The translations under genes and the position numbers were made by a program. From Verrucomicrobiales bacterium (GTDB lineage Bacteria > Verrucomicrobiota > Verrucomicrobiia > Verrucomicrobiales > DEV007), in assembly GCA_029213065.1 (NCBI GenBank), contig JARGPH010000027.1, forward strand, positions 1-37,077: a stretch of DNA of 37,077 nucleotides, read 5' to 3'. The notes beneath the pieces are model-generated. The model saw only the letters and a list, made by a program, of their open reading frames with translations. It was not told where the DNA came from and did no database searches. Each line of letters starts with the position of its first letter. The first letter of the stretch is position 1. Positions 17,157-25,380 of the stretch are shown piece after piece.

Positions 17157-18554
17157 TCAGGGGCGGGCCACCGGATTGCCGTTGATCGCCGCAATGGCAT
17201 CGATGTCAGCCCCGGGCCAGCGCCCGCTGGAACGCCCCTCGATGTCCGTCAGTTTCACGTAGAAATACTCCGTTCCCGGAGCGGCTTTGCCCTGCATGTC
17301 GATCGCATTTCTTCCCCCCTCGGTTTTTCCAACCTCGATCCAGGTTTGCCCGTCCGTCGAAACCTCAACCTTGACCGGTTCGGTGTCCTGACCGATTTCA
17401 AAAACGACGAGATCATCTCCCGGACCATCGACGAGAGAGTTGTCAGTGAACTTCCACACTGCGTTTCCTTTTTCCCCGAGGGTGAAAAATCCTGCGGTTT
17501 TGTGACGGGCATCAAAATCGGGTCGTCCCACCGCGAGGAGGGGATCAGCCGATGACTGGAGCGGCTTTTTGAAACCGAAATCATGGGAAACCGCCTTATC
17601 AACATAGGCCGCTCTTCCGAGGGCGAGCACTACCTCCTGCCCTGACGAATCGAGAAACGTCTCCGCTGCTCCTCCCGCCGGGGCAGCAGACGGGGCCTCT
17701 CCGCCGCCGACGACTTTTCCGTCAGGTCCGGTGACCAACCCGTTCGGCGCTGTAATCGTGAGGGTGTATTTCCCTCCCTCTCCCGGCTTCTCCGCAGCGA
17801 CGAGAAGTTGGTAAGTACCGTCCTGGTCCTTGAAAATCTTTTTATTAATCCCCGTGGGGGAGCCCCCCTTTTTCGGGTACGCTTTCGAGGAAAAGACTCC
17901 TTCGCGATCGACCACGATCAACTGCCCGTCAAAATCGTGGGTCTGCACCAAACCGCCAAAGCTCTGCCCTGCCTTTACCTCAAACGAATAGGCATCATAG
18001 AGCGCCCCGTCTTCGAAGGTTTTATCACCGCTCTCGAGAACCCCTTCGATCGTCAATTTGCCAGGGGACGGCGACGCAGATCCCTTTTCAGCATCCTCAG
18101 GAGAGTTCCAATCGTCCCCCACCAGTGACCCGCCCGGCTTCAGAATCGCATCGACAATTTGCTTCGTGCTCCTGAAGCGGATGTGATACTTACCGGGAAT
18201 ATTCCTTTCCAGAGTGGAGACCCGGATTTCAAAAACCCCTCCCTCACCGGGATTGGCGCGCACTTCAATCGAAGCCGGTTCCGCGCCGCTCTCGATTTTG
18301 GTGCGGTCGCCTACCGCCCCGCGGGGCCGCTTGATCTCAAGCAATCCCTCCATGCCCAGTGACTGAATCGTGACCGTAAAGGATTGGTGCTCTTTCAACG
18401 CGATTTGATAGACATCGAGGGTCCGCCCGTCCTGAACCCGGTCACTTCCATCGAGTGTCTCGATGATATTCACCGATCCGACCTCAGCGTGAGCCGGTGC
18501 ATTTAAAAACAGGGAAAGAGACAACAGGCAGATAGAAGAACGGAACTTTCTCAT
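17157..18554 (-). CDS. Secreted protein with PPC-like domains and a C-terminal WPGADIDA domain
   Basis: A 465-residue exported protein with a signal peptide (MRKFRSSICLLSLSLFLNAPAHA). Two beta-rich repeats follow: residues ~25-133 (ending GKYHIRF) and ~165-270 (ending GGKYTLTITAPNG). Both have the layout of bacterial pre-peptidase C-terminal or similar jelly-roll domains: a QSFTVTIQS or QSFGGLVQT strand, then a final KYxLxI strand. An Ala/Gly/Pro linker leads to a C-terminal domain (~295-465) with DLVVFEIGQD, VSTDGQTWIEVG and GRWPGADIDAIAAI. That last motif is common at the end of cell-surface proteins and some OmpA-type proteins, where the domain resembles a discoidin-like carbohydrate-binding fold. 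No catalytic domain was seen. It is probably an envelope or surface binding protein, downstream of the GNAT gene and upstream of the lipoprotein gene. Confidence 0.75.
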   Translation of the reverse strand: MRKFRSSICLLSLSLFLNAPAHAEVGSVNIIETLDGSDRVQDGRTLDVYQIALKEHQSFTVTIQSLGMEGLLEIKRPRGAVGDRTKIESGAEPASIEVRANPGEGGVFEIRVSTLERNIPGKYHIRFRSTKQIVDAILKPGGSLVGDDWNSPEDAEKGSASPSPGKLTIEGVLESGDKTFEDGALYDAYSFEVKAGQSFGGLVQTHDFDGQLIVVDREGVFSSKAYPKKGGSPTGINKKIFKDQDGTYQLLVAAEKPGEGGKYTLTITAPNGLVTGPDGKVVGGGEAPSAAPAGGAAETFLDSSGQEVVLALGRAAYVDKAVSHDFGFKKPLQSSADPLLAVGRPDFDARHKTAGFFTLGEKGNAVWKFTDNSLVDGPGDDLVVFEIGQDTEPVKVEVSTDGQTWIEVGKTEGGRNAIDMQGKAAPGTEYFYVKLTDIEGRSSGRWPGADIDAIAAINGNPVARP

Positions 18555-18614
18555 ACCCCGAATAGACGATCCTTTTTTGGCTTTATGCGACAGATTCCGA
18601 TTTTCCGCGAAATT

Positions 18615-19313
18615 TTAAGCATCCCGTTCACCGTCCTTTGAAACCACTGGTCCCGATACGATTTCGAGCCATAGCTGCATCCACTCGGCGACCTCGACCT
18701 GACGCGAACCGGCCGTCATTCCGAAAGCGATTTGATCGACGAAAGCCTGTGGCTCTTTCAGATCCAAATACAATTCATACTGACGACGATGCTCTCTCAC
18801 TTCACCGCCAACACTTTCCCACCAGGACGCCATCGCGACATTCCGGAGACGTGAGACGCCGTGAAAACTTCGCAAGCCGGTCCTCCAGCCGTCGAACCAG
18901 AGAATTGAGAAAAGGAGACTCGCAAACCCTTTTCTCTGCCAGGGGTCTCCTATCGTGAAGGCCAGCTCTGCGCTGCTCGAATCACTGCGGTCCCGCCAGA
19001 ACGAAGCAGCGCCGTACGCAGGAATCGCGCTATCCTCCTGCGGCAGAACCACCCAGGCAACATGGTCCCGACTGTCAGTGTTCGTCAACGACTCTGCCCG
19101 GGACTGGCTCATTTCGCCCGGCTTCTCCCAAAAGCGGTTCATCCGGGATTCTTCAGACAATAACGCATATCCCTGCCTGACCCGATCACGGTCAGCCGCC
19201 CCCAATGGACGGAGCGACACCTCGAAATCTCCGAGTGCCACCTCGAGTGGCGCGGAATCACGAAGTAGAGCAGCCTTCGCCGGCTCATCTTCTCTGCTGA
19301 AAACGTCACTCAT
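18615..19313 (-). CDS. GNAT family N-acetyltransferase
   Basis: A 232-residue cytoplasmic protein with the acetyl-CoA-binding signature of GNAT enzymes in GDPWQRKGFASLLF (Q126-x-x-G-F/A) after the strand AELAFTI. The N-terminal part, SLRPLGAADRDRVRQGYALLS, matches the opening strand and helix of the fold. The substrate cannot be predicted. It is the first gene of a minus-strand run with the secreted and lipoprotein genes (60-base and 41-base gaps), and it diverges from the acyl ligase gene across about 160 bases that must hold both promoters. Confidence 0.85.
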   Translation of the reverse strand: MSDVFSREDEPAKAALLRDSAPLEVALGDFEVSLRPLGAADRDRVRQGYALLSEESRMNRFWEKPGEMSQSRAESLTNTDSRDHVAWVVLPQEDSAIPAYGAASFWRDRSDSSSAELAFTIGDPWQRKGFASLLFSILWFDGWRTGLRSFHGVSRLRNVAMASWWESVGGEVREHRRQYELYLDLKEPQAFVDQIAFGMTAGSRQVEVAEWMQLWLEIVSGPVVSKDGERDA

Positions 19314-19471
19314 GAATCATAAAGCGCCCGCAACAATGTCCGGCTCTTTCAATGACGCGCAAGCTTCCCCGCAACTTACGGGGATGAATCACCACTATTG
19401 AAAAAATGTGTCCCGGCATTCCTTTTTTCAATTTCCCTTATCCTCTCATTATCGCGTATGGTTCTCCCACC

Positions 19472-21022
19472 ATGAGCTCCAGCACACTTCAGGAAACACT
19501 GATCAAAACCGGCAGAAGATTCAGTGACAAGCTGGCGCTCGCCGACTCCGGCGGAGCAAAGGTCACCTTCGGCGAAGCCCTCGCAAAGAGTATTTTTCTC
19601 ACCGGAAGGCTCAAACCAATCTGGGAAGGGCAGGAAAAAGTGGGCATACTCGTTCCACCTTCCGTGGGTGGCGCCCTCGTCAACTGGGCGGCATTGCTCA
19701 TGGGAAAAGTTCCCGTCAATCTCAACTACACCCTCTCGCAGGAAGGCATCATCTCCTGCATCGATCAGTGTGGTATCACCGATGTCGTCGCTTCAGAAAA
19801 GCTCATGAAGCGTCTGAATCTGGAATTGCCCGGACGTGTTCATCTTCTCGAAAAACTCGCCGCAAAACCCCGCTTGATCGAGAAACTGCGCGCCGGCTTT
19901 CTCGCTAAGGCGACATCGAACGAAGGCCTCCTGAAACGACTCGGAGGTGACAAAGTTAAGCCGGATGATCTCGCAACCGTGATCTTCAGCAGCGGGAGCA
20001 CCGGAGAACCGAAAGGGGTCATGCTGAGCCATCACAATGTCATCACGAACGTGGGACAGGTGAGCGATGTTTACTCCTTCGTCGAGACGGATCGCATGCT
20101 CGGAGTTCTGCCCTTCTTTCACTCCTTCGGATTCATGGCCACCATCGCGGGGCCCGCAGTCTGTGGATTCGCATGCGCCTACCATTTCAATCCGATGGAG
20201 TCCAAAGTGATCGGCCCTCTTGCCGAAGAATTCGGGGTGACGATCATGATCGCGACGCCGACCTTCTTGAAATTCTACCTCCGCGGCTTCAAACCGGATC
20301 AACTCAAGACACTGCGCCTCGTAGTCGTGGGAGCGGAAAAACTTCCCCCGAAGGTCGCCGATGATTTCGAAGCCAAATTCGGATGCCGCCCCTTTGAAGC
20401 CTACGGATGCACCGAGTGCTCTCCCGGCGTTGCCCTCAATGGCCCCAACGCCAACCGGGAAGGTTCGATCGGCCGGGCTCTTCGCGACATCGAAATCAAA
20501 ATCGTAAACCCGGAAACAGGTGAAGAACTCCCCGACGGCGAAGCGGGATTGCTCAGAGTCAAAGGTCCCAACGTCATGCACGGCTACCTCGGCATGGCCG
20601 AAAAGACCGACGAGGTTCTCAAAGACGGGTGGTACAACACCGGGGATATCGTACGCCGCGACGAAGATGGCTATCTCTGGATCGAAGGCCGACTGAGTCG
20701 TTTCAGCAAAATCGGAGGTGAAATGGTCCCACATGGAACCGTCGAGGACACCCTCAATGAGCTCGCAGGCGATGGCGAACGCTTCTTCCTCGTCACCGGT
20801 GTTCCCGATGAAAAGAAAGGGGAGCAAATCGTGGTCCTGCACGTCGCAAGCGAGGAACTCCTCAAGGAAGTGCTCGAAAAACTATCCGACGCCCCTCTCC
20901 CCAATCTCTGGAAGCCGAAAGCGAACCAGTTTCTCAAAATCGACGAAATGCCTTTCCTCGGCTCCGGCAAAATCGATCTAAAATCAGCTCAACGACTCGC
21001 AGAGGCCGAACATGCTTCGTAA
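19472..21022 (+). CDS. AMP-forming acyl-CoA/acyl-ACP synthetase (Aas C-terminal-like)
   Basis: A 516-residue ANL-superfamily ligase that would activate a carboxylic acid, probably a fatty acid, through an acyl-adenylate. The ATG at 19472 is chosen; an in-frame ATG at 19406 would add 22 hydrophobic, poorly conserved residues. Motifs are the ATP-binding loop FSSGSTGEPKGVMLS (~172-186), YGCTECSPG (A5), the WYNTGDIVRRDEDGYLWIEG region (A7-A8, beginning at YNTGD) and the catalytic Lys near the end in GSGKID (~K500). The segment FSKIGGEMVPHGTVEDTL is typical of the synthetase half of Aas (2-acylglycerophosphoethanolamine acyltransferase/acyl-ACP synthetase). The acyltransferase half is absent here, so lipid or acyl-ACP recycling is possible but not proven. 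Confidence 0.9.
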   Translation: MSSSTLQETLIKTGRRFSDKLALADSGGAKVTFGEALAKSIFLTGRLKPIWEGQEKVGILVPPSVGGALVNWAALLMGKVPVNLNYTLSQEGIISCIDQCGITDVVASEKLMKRLNLELPGRVHLLEKLAAKPRLIEKLRAGFLAKATSNEGLLKRLGGDKVKPDDLATVIFSSGSTGEPKGVMLSHHNVITNVGQVSDVYSFVETDRMLGVLPFFHSFGFMATIAGPAVCGFACAYHFNPMESKVIGPLAEEFGVTIMIATPTFLKFYLRGFKPDQLKTLRLVVVGAEKLPPKVADDFEAKFGCRPFEAYGCTECSPGVALNGPNANREGSIGRALRDIEIKIVNPETGEELPDGEAGLLRVKGPNVMHGYLGMAEKTDEVLKDGWYNTGDIVRRDEDGYLWIEGRLSRFSKIGGEMVPHGTVEDTLNELAGDGERFFLVTGVPDEKKGEQIVVLHVASEELLKEVLEKLSDAPLPNLWKPKANQFLKIDEMPFLGSGKIDLKSAQRLAEAEHAS

Positions 21023-21134
21023 GCCACCTGGAAAATTCGCGAAGTCGAATCAGTGAGCGGATGGAACGCTCCCACCGCGCCTTCCACCGGATGACAAAAC
21101 CGTGTGGATCGGTTAGATTCCTGAGGAGGCATCC

Positions 21135-22691
21135 ATGAATACCGAACGTATCAAGCGACTTCAAGATCCGGCTGTTTTCCCGACAGGGTCGGGAGAAGTT
21201 GAGGTTTTGCAGACGCATCTTTCGGTGGTCTGCCTCGCTGGTGATTCCGCGTTCAAATTCAAGAAACCGATTCGCCTGCCCTTTGCTGATTTTTCAACAC
21301 TCGAAAAGCGAGAGCACTTTTGCGAAGAGGAACTCCGCTTGAATCGACGACTCTGTCCGGAGATCTATGAAGAAGTCGTCCCTTTGCGCCGCGAGGAGGA
21401 CGGCACTCTCCGAATCGGACCGGGAGAAGGAAAGGTCATCGACTACGCCGTGAAAATGCGCCGACTGCCGGCGGAGCGCATGCTCGACGTAATGTTGCAG
21501 GCCAACACGGTTGGCGTGGCGGATCTCGAGGAGATCGCGCAACGGATGACGCGCTTTCATCACGATGCCGCGCGGGAACCGGAAACGACGAAGAAAGGAG
21601 ATCCCGACCGGCTCCGGGGATTTGCGATCGCCAATTTTGAAGAGACACGGCCGGCGGTCGGTAGGATTTTTCCGGCACGACTCCATGCGAGTCTCGAAAA
21701 ACGAGCGAAGAAAGATTTCGAACGCTGCTTGCCGGTGCTCCGCGAACGGGCGGACAGTGGACACGTCATCGACGGGCACGGCGACCTCCATGCGCGAAAT
21801 ATCTGTCTCACTGACCCCGTCGCAATCTATGACTGCATTGAGTTCAATCCGGAATTTCGCTGCAGCGATGTCGCGACCGAGCACGCCTTCCTCATCATGG
21901 ACCTGCGTTTTCGGGGGCACCCTGAACTGGCCGCCTCCTATTTTGATGCGGTTGAAGCGGCAACCGGAGACAGGGAGATGCGCAGCATTATGCCAATGCT
22001 AGTGCGATACCGCGCCATGGTGAGAGCAAAAGTTTCCGCCATTGCCGCAGGCGAAAATGAACTCTCCGAATCACAACGTGAAGAGGCTGCCGACACGGCG
22101 CGACGATACCTGCGCCTCGCTGCAGTCTCCGCAATCGAAGAGGACGGCCCCGCCTGGCTGATCTTCTGTGGGCTTCCGGCATCGGGAAAATCCAGTATTG
22201 CGAAGGCCCTCGCCAACGCCTCCGGCGGAACGTGGCCGGTATTTTCCAGCGATCAGATTCGCAAGGAACTGGCAGGCATTCCCTCCACCGACCCGCTACC
22301 GGAATCATTCTACTCTCCGGAGTTCTCACGCCGCACCTACGACGAAATGCGTTCGCGCGCCACGGGAGCTGCGGATAAGTCGCGCATCGTCATACTCGAT
22401 GCCAATTTCCGGGGACGTGAGGAGAGAGCACTTGCGCGGGAAGCGGCGGAGGCAGCCGGAGCACGTCTCGTTATTTTCAGGGTCGATACCGATGAGGAAA
22501 CCGTGATCGCACGACTCGACCGCAGAGCGATCAATCCCGACGCCGAAAGCGACGCAGACGAAGCCGTCTATCAAAAACTGAAATCTGCCTGCGAACCACC
22601 TGAGCCTGCGGAAGCGGATCGCCTCATCACCGTGTCGGGGGCAACCGAAGCCACCGAAGCAGCAGACGAACTGCTCGCATCGATGCTGTAG
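21135..22691 (+). CDS. Bifunctional APH-like phosphotransferase / P-loop kinase
   Basis: A 518-residue fusion with two parts. The N-terminal ~330 residues form an aminoglycoside phosphotransferase-like kinase fold, with the catalytic loop VIDGHGDLHARNI (D217, N222) and the metal Asp in IYDCIEFNPEFR (D233). The C-terminal ~180 residues are a P-loop kinase, with Walker A GLPASGKSSIAKA (~346-358) and the motif VILDANFRGREER. This architecture is a known but little-studied family annotated as bifunctional aminoglycoside phosphotransferase/ATP-binding protein. The natural substrate is unknown and antibiotic resistance should not be assumed. AGGAGG five bases before the ATG at 21135 is a strong ribosome-binding site, the best in the window. 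It converges on the pilin-VWA gene. Confidence 0.9.
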   Translation: MNTERIKRLQDPAVFPTGSGEVEVLQTHLSVVCLAGDSAFKFKKPIRLPFADFSTLEKREHFCEEELRLNRRLCPEIYEEVVPLRREEDGTLRIGPGEGKVIDYAVKMRRLPAERMLDVMLQANTVGVADLEEIAQRMTRFHHDAAREPETTKKGDPDRLRGFAIANFEETRPAVGRIFPARLHASLEKRAKKDFERCLPVLRERADSGHVIDGHGDLHARNICLTDPVAIYDCIEFNPEFRCSDVATEHAFLIMDLRFRGHPELAASYFDAVEAATGDREMRSIMPMLVRYRAMVRAKVSAIAAGENELSESQREEAADTARRYLRLAAVSAIEEDGPAWLIFCGLPASGKSSIAKALANASGGTWPVFSSDQIRKELAGIPSTDPLPESFYSPEFSRRTYDEMRSRATGAADKSRIVILDANFRGREERALAREAAEAAGARLVIFRVDTDEETVIARLDRRAINPDAESDADEAVYQKLKSACEPPEPAEADRLITVSGATEATEAADELLASML

Positions 22692-22706
22692 ATCTGTTCG
22701 AGAATA

Positions 22707-24986
22707 TCACTCACCCTGAACGCTTTCGCCGCCTGTCGCTGTTGCGAGTTCCTCGAGAAGACTTTGTGCCGCACCTGTGGCATCGAGATCAACCGTGTTG
22801 ATCGGAATTCCCCGGCTCGCAATCTCGGCGAGAATCGCGGTGTGATTGCCACCCGTGGCCGCCCCGTCAGAAAGGAAAATGATCTGATCCGGAGTGGAGG
22901 TAAAAAGGGAGGCGCCGGTAAGGGCTACCTCGTAGTTAGTTCCCAGCCCCGACCAGGTGGCCAGTGCATTCAGAGAGTCGATGACCGTTCTCTTTTTGCC
23001 GGGGGAGGCGGGAACCAGTTTGTAGGAACCATTTGCTGACGCATGTGCACCGGAAAAGTAGAGCACACCAAACTTCTGGTTCGCACTGAGGCTGTTGATC
23101 GCATTGATCGTTGTATTGACTGTCTCGCTGAGGCGGGTGCCACCGGCGAAAGGTTGATTCATTGAAGTCGAAACATCGATGACGAACAGGATGTCACCAC
23201 CCAAAGGCAGACCGAAGAAATCAGGCGGACCGTCGTCCTCGACAGTGATATTCACAAACCCAAAGGTCCGCCCGCCTTCCGGGTCGGCGACCGTGTAGCG
23301 AAATGAATCCGGACCCGAATACCCCGTGCCCGGCGTGTATACAAAATTCCCGCTGGAGCTTATCGTGACCGTGCCGTGGCTCGGGTTTTCATTAGCCTCG
23401 ACGAAGAGGGGATCATCACCGTGATCCCAGTCGTTGCTCAGTACATTTCCGCTCACCGGCGTATCCACAGTCGTTGTGATCGATTCGTTTTCGACCACTG
23501 GCTTCGCGTTGGCCGTAATGTTAACCGTCGCGGTATCGAATCCTCCTCTTCCATCACTGATTGTGTAGGTGAAAGAGTCCTTACCATCGATAAAGGTGGG
23601 ACTGGAAGTGAAGAGCGGATTCCCGGTTTCGTCAATCGTGACCGTTCCGTGAGCACCATCAGTGACTGACGTAACCGTGATGGTGTCTCCATCGACATCC
23701 CAATCATTCACAAGAACCGTCGTGGTGAAAACCGGGGTGGTCCCGGTGTAGGTGTAGGTCCAACTGTAGCCGTTGCCACCCGCGTGTGGGGGCGTATTTC
23801 CCGACCCGATCGCTTCCGCGACCGAAGTGCTGTCCAGATAATAGGGAGCCGTGGAAACGGTGTAAGCCTCGATCATGACACCAAAAGGATAATCCCCGGA
23901 CCTCACCGAAAAACTACCTCCGGCAGAGGTCAGCCAGGAACCGCCGTTAAGCCGGTAATCGACCCGCGAGACTGCAGAGTCGTTGGGGTTGACCAGTCTC
24001 ACATTGATCGTTTCGACGGTTGAATAATTGAAAGCATCGCTGCTCAAATTGATCATCGGGGGAAGCAAGGTGGCCGGGCTGGCACCATAGGTTCCATCCG
24101 TAACACCACTGGAAATGTAGTCGTCGTTTGTAGACACTGCCTGAGCTTTGAGAATGCTGCCGGGAGCGATCGCCACGGTACCGCCCCTGAATTCATTCCA
24201 ATCACCGTAATCGATTGAATAATACAACTCGGACACAGCGGACGAATTGGGATTGGTGATCGCCAACGGAAGGGAGAAATCAGTAATAGGATAGGTCCCC
24301 GGAGGAACAGAGAAAGTGGGCGGACTCAAAGGAATTGTTGGCCGCGTTGGAATGACTGGAGCTGAAACTGGAGCCGGGCTGGTGTTCGCTACGGGTACCG
24401 TCGCAACCACAGTGGGTCCGAGTGCTTTCGGTACTGGAACATCCTCGTAATCCCAGATCCATTTTGATTCCGTGGCATAATCCAAAATCGATTCCCGTGA
24501 TTCCCCGGAGTCAGCCTCCTGCGACTCGGTGTAATCATCACTGATCTGAAAGCCCTTGACTCCGGGGGGGCCGGAGGTGGCCGAAACAAACTTACTCGTC
24601 GAAGCTTTCCAGTAGATTCGCTCCATATCCGTGGCGGCTTCCTCAGCGGTCTGCATGAGCGGTTCATAGCGCGGATCAAGAAAATGTCCCGCGAGGCCGA
24701 TGATTTGTTTGGCGCTCTCACCCGATGCCCGCGCTTTGAGTTTAGTCAAAACTCGATCGAGGGATTCGTCACCTTCAAAACTGCCGCCAAAGGTGAGGTA
24801 AGCGCCCACGGCAGAGTTCATGACATTCAGGTCGTTGCCTATTTTGGTTTTCGAAGCAGCCGAAGAAACATCCCGAATTCCAACCATGGCAACTCCCGCC
24901 AGGATTCCGAGAACGGAAACCACCATCAGCACTTCAACCAGACTGAGAGCTGATTGAAATCGATTTTGAAAGCATTGCTGTTTCAT
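22707..24986 (-). CDS. Prepilin-like protein with cadherin-like repeats and C-terminal VWA domain
   Basis: A 759-residue exported protein. The N-terminus is a type IV prepilin signal: a short basic leader, then LSLVEVLMVVSVLGILAGVA, with Glu at +5 and Ala instead of Gly before the cleavage point. A pilin-like head (~35-185) leads through a Pro/Val-rich linker (~186-225) to two related repeats of about 80 residues (ending KAQAVSTND and EAYTVSTAP) that resemble chitobiase C-terminal/FN3-like modules. Two cadherin-like or VCBS-type domains follow (~396-492, ~495-585), each with NDWD-type Ca-binding sites and SFTYTISDG or SFRYTVADP. A VWA domain closes the protein (~596-759), with MIDAS residues DVSTS (604-608), T683-region GTN and D707 in FLSDG. 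It looks like a pilus-tip or pseudopilus adhesin. No other pilus gene lies nearby. Confidence 0.87.
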   Translation of the reverse strand: MKQQCFQNRFQSALSLVEVLMVVSVLGILAGVAMVGIRDVSSAASKTKIGNDLNVMNSAVGAYLTFGGSFEGDESLDRVLTKLKARASGESAKQIIGLAGHFLDPRYEPLMQTAEEAATDMERIYWKASTSKFVSATSGPPGVKGFQISDDYTESQEADSGESRESILDYATESKWIWDYEDVPVPKALGPTVVATVPVANTSPAPVSAPVIPTRPTIPLSPPTFSVPPGTYPITDFSLPLAITNPNSSAVSELYYSIDYGDWNEFRGGTVAIAPGSILKAQAVSTNDDYISSGVTDGTYGASPATLLPPMINLSSDAFNYSTVETINVRLVNPNDSAVSRVDYRLNGGSWLTSAGGSFSVRSGDYPFGVMIEAYTVSTAPYYLDSTSVAEAIGSGNTPPHAGGNGYSWTYTYTGTTPVFTTTVLVNDWDVDGDTITVTSVTDGAHGTVTIDETGNPLFTSSPTFIDGKDSFTYTISDGRGGFDTATVNITANAKPVVENESITTTVDTPVSGNVLSNDWDHGDDPLFVEANENPSHGTVTISSSGNFVYTPGTGYSGPDSFRYTVADPEGGRTFGFVNITVEDDGPPDFFGLPLGGDILFVIDVSTSMNQPFAGGTRLSETVNTTINAINSLSANQKFGVLYFSGAHASANGSYKLVPASPGKKRTVIDSLNALATWSGLGTNYEVALTGASLFTSTPDQIIFLSDGAATGGNHTAILAEIASRGIPINTVDLDATGAAQSLLEELATATGGESVQGE

Positions 24987-25380
24987 GGCACCAAGCCAAA
25001 AATGATACGGGAAATGCTATAAATACCATAATTATTAATACCAACCAAGTTAAAAAGATGTAATTCAGGTATACTTTAAACATGGCCAACCCTCTCAAAT
25101 TCCGGCTTCCGCCCGCAATCGACCTTCAAAAGATACCGGCAAATTTCGAGGGTCTGTCTCAAATCGCGCGACGGTGGCACGGTCCAGCACTCCGATGAAT
25201 CTGAGGGTTTCGACCGCTTTACCCACACCCGAATCGATGCGCGGTGCTACACAAAAGGAACCGGCAACATCGGCACAGAGCTTATACAAGTGATGAATCA
25301 TGCCTCTTGAAATTAGGGCCACTGAACGGATTTTATGGTTGTAGATTCAGCTCTGCCTATTCTTTCATCGACTCCGTCCC
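24987..25380. other. Divergent intergenic region, 394 bases, with AT-rich promoter part
   Basis: About 95 bases next to the pilin-VWA start are strikingly AT-rich (24995-25080, including TACCATAATTATTAATACC) and should carry that gene's promoter on the minus strand. One possible pair is TTGGTT and TATTTA with about 17 bases between. The remaining ~300 bases have ordinary base composition and contain two small open frames: 25095-25322 on the minus strand (75 codons, GTG start) and 25082-25198 on the plus strand (38 codons, ATG start). Neither resembles a family I know. No hairpin or repeat stands out. Confidence 0.5.
25095..25322 (-). CDS. Possible small hypothetical protein
   Basis: A 75-codon frame starting with GTG at 25322 (a later ATG at 25301 gives 68 codons). 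The product is mixed helical and charged, with VGKAVETLRFIGVLDRATVA as its most protein-like part. There is no Shine-Dalgarno site, no recognised family and no signal peptide. It is listed only because it is the longest frame in the gap; it may be chance or a gene remnant. Confidence 0.2.
   Translation of the reverse strand: MALISRGMIHHLYKLCADVAGSFCVAPRIDSGVGKAVETLRFIGVLDRATVARFETDPRNLPVSFEGRLRAEAGI

Noticed and set aside
19793-20842. 349-codon open frame opposite the acyl ligase
   Set aside because: Antisense to conserved ANL motifs, with no recognisable domain.
21135-22691. Aminoglycoside-resistance gene
   Set aside because: The APH-like fold is fused to a P-loop kinase in a broadly distributed family; nothing points to antibiotic modification.
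25082-25198. 38-codon plus-strand frame before the DUF1460 gene
   Set aside because: Very short, no ribosome-binding site, no family; it overlaps another equally weak small frame on the opposite strand.
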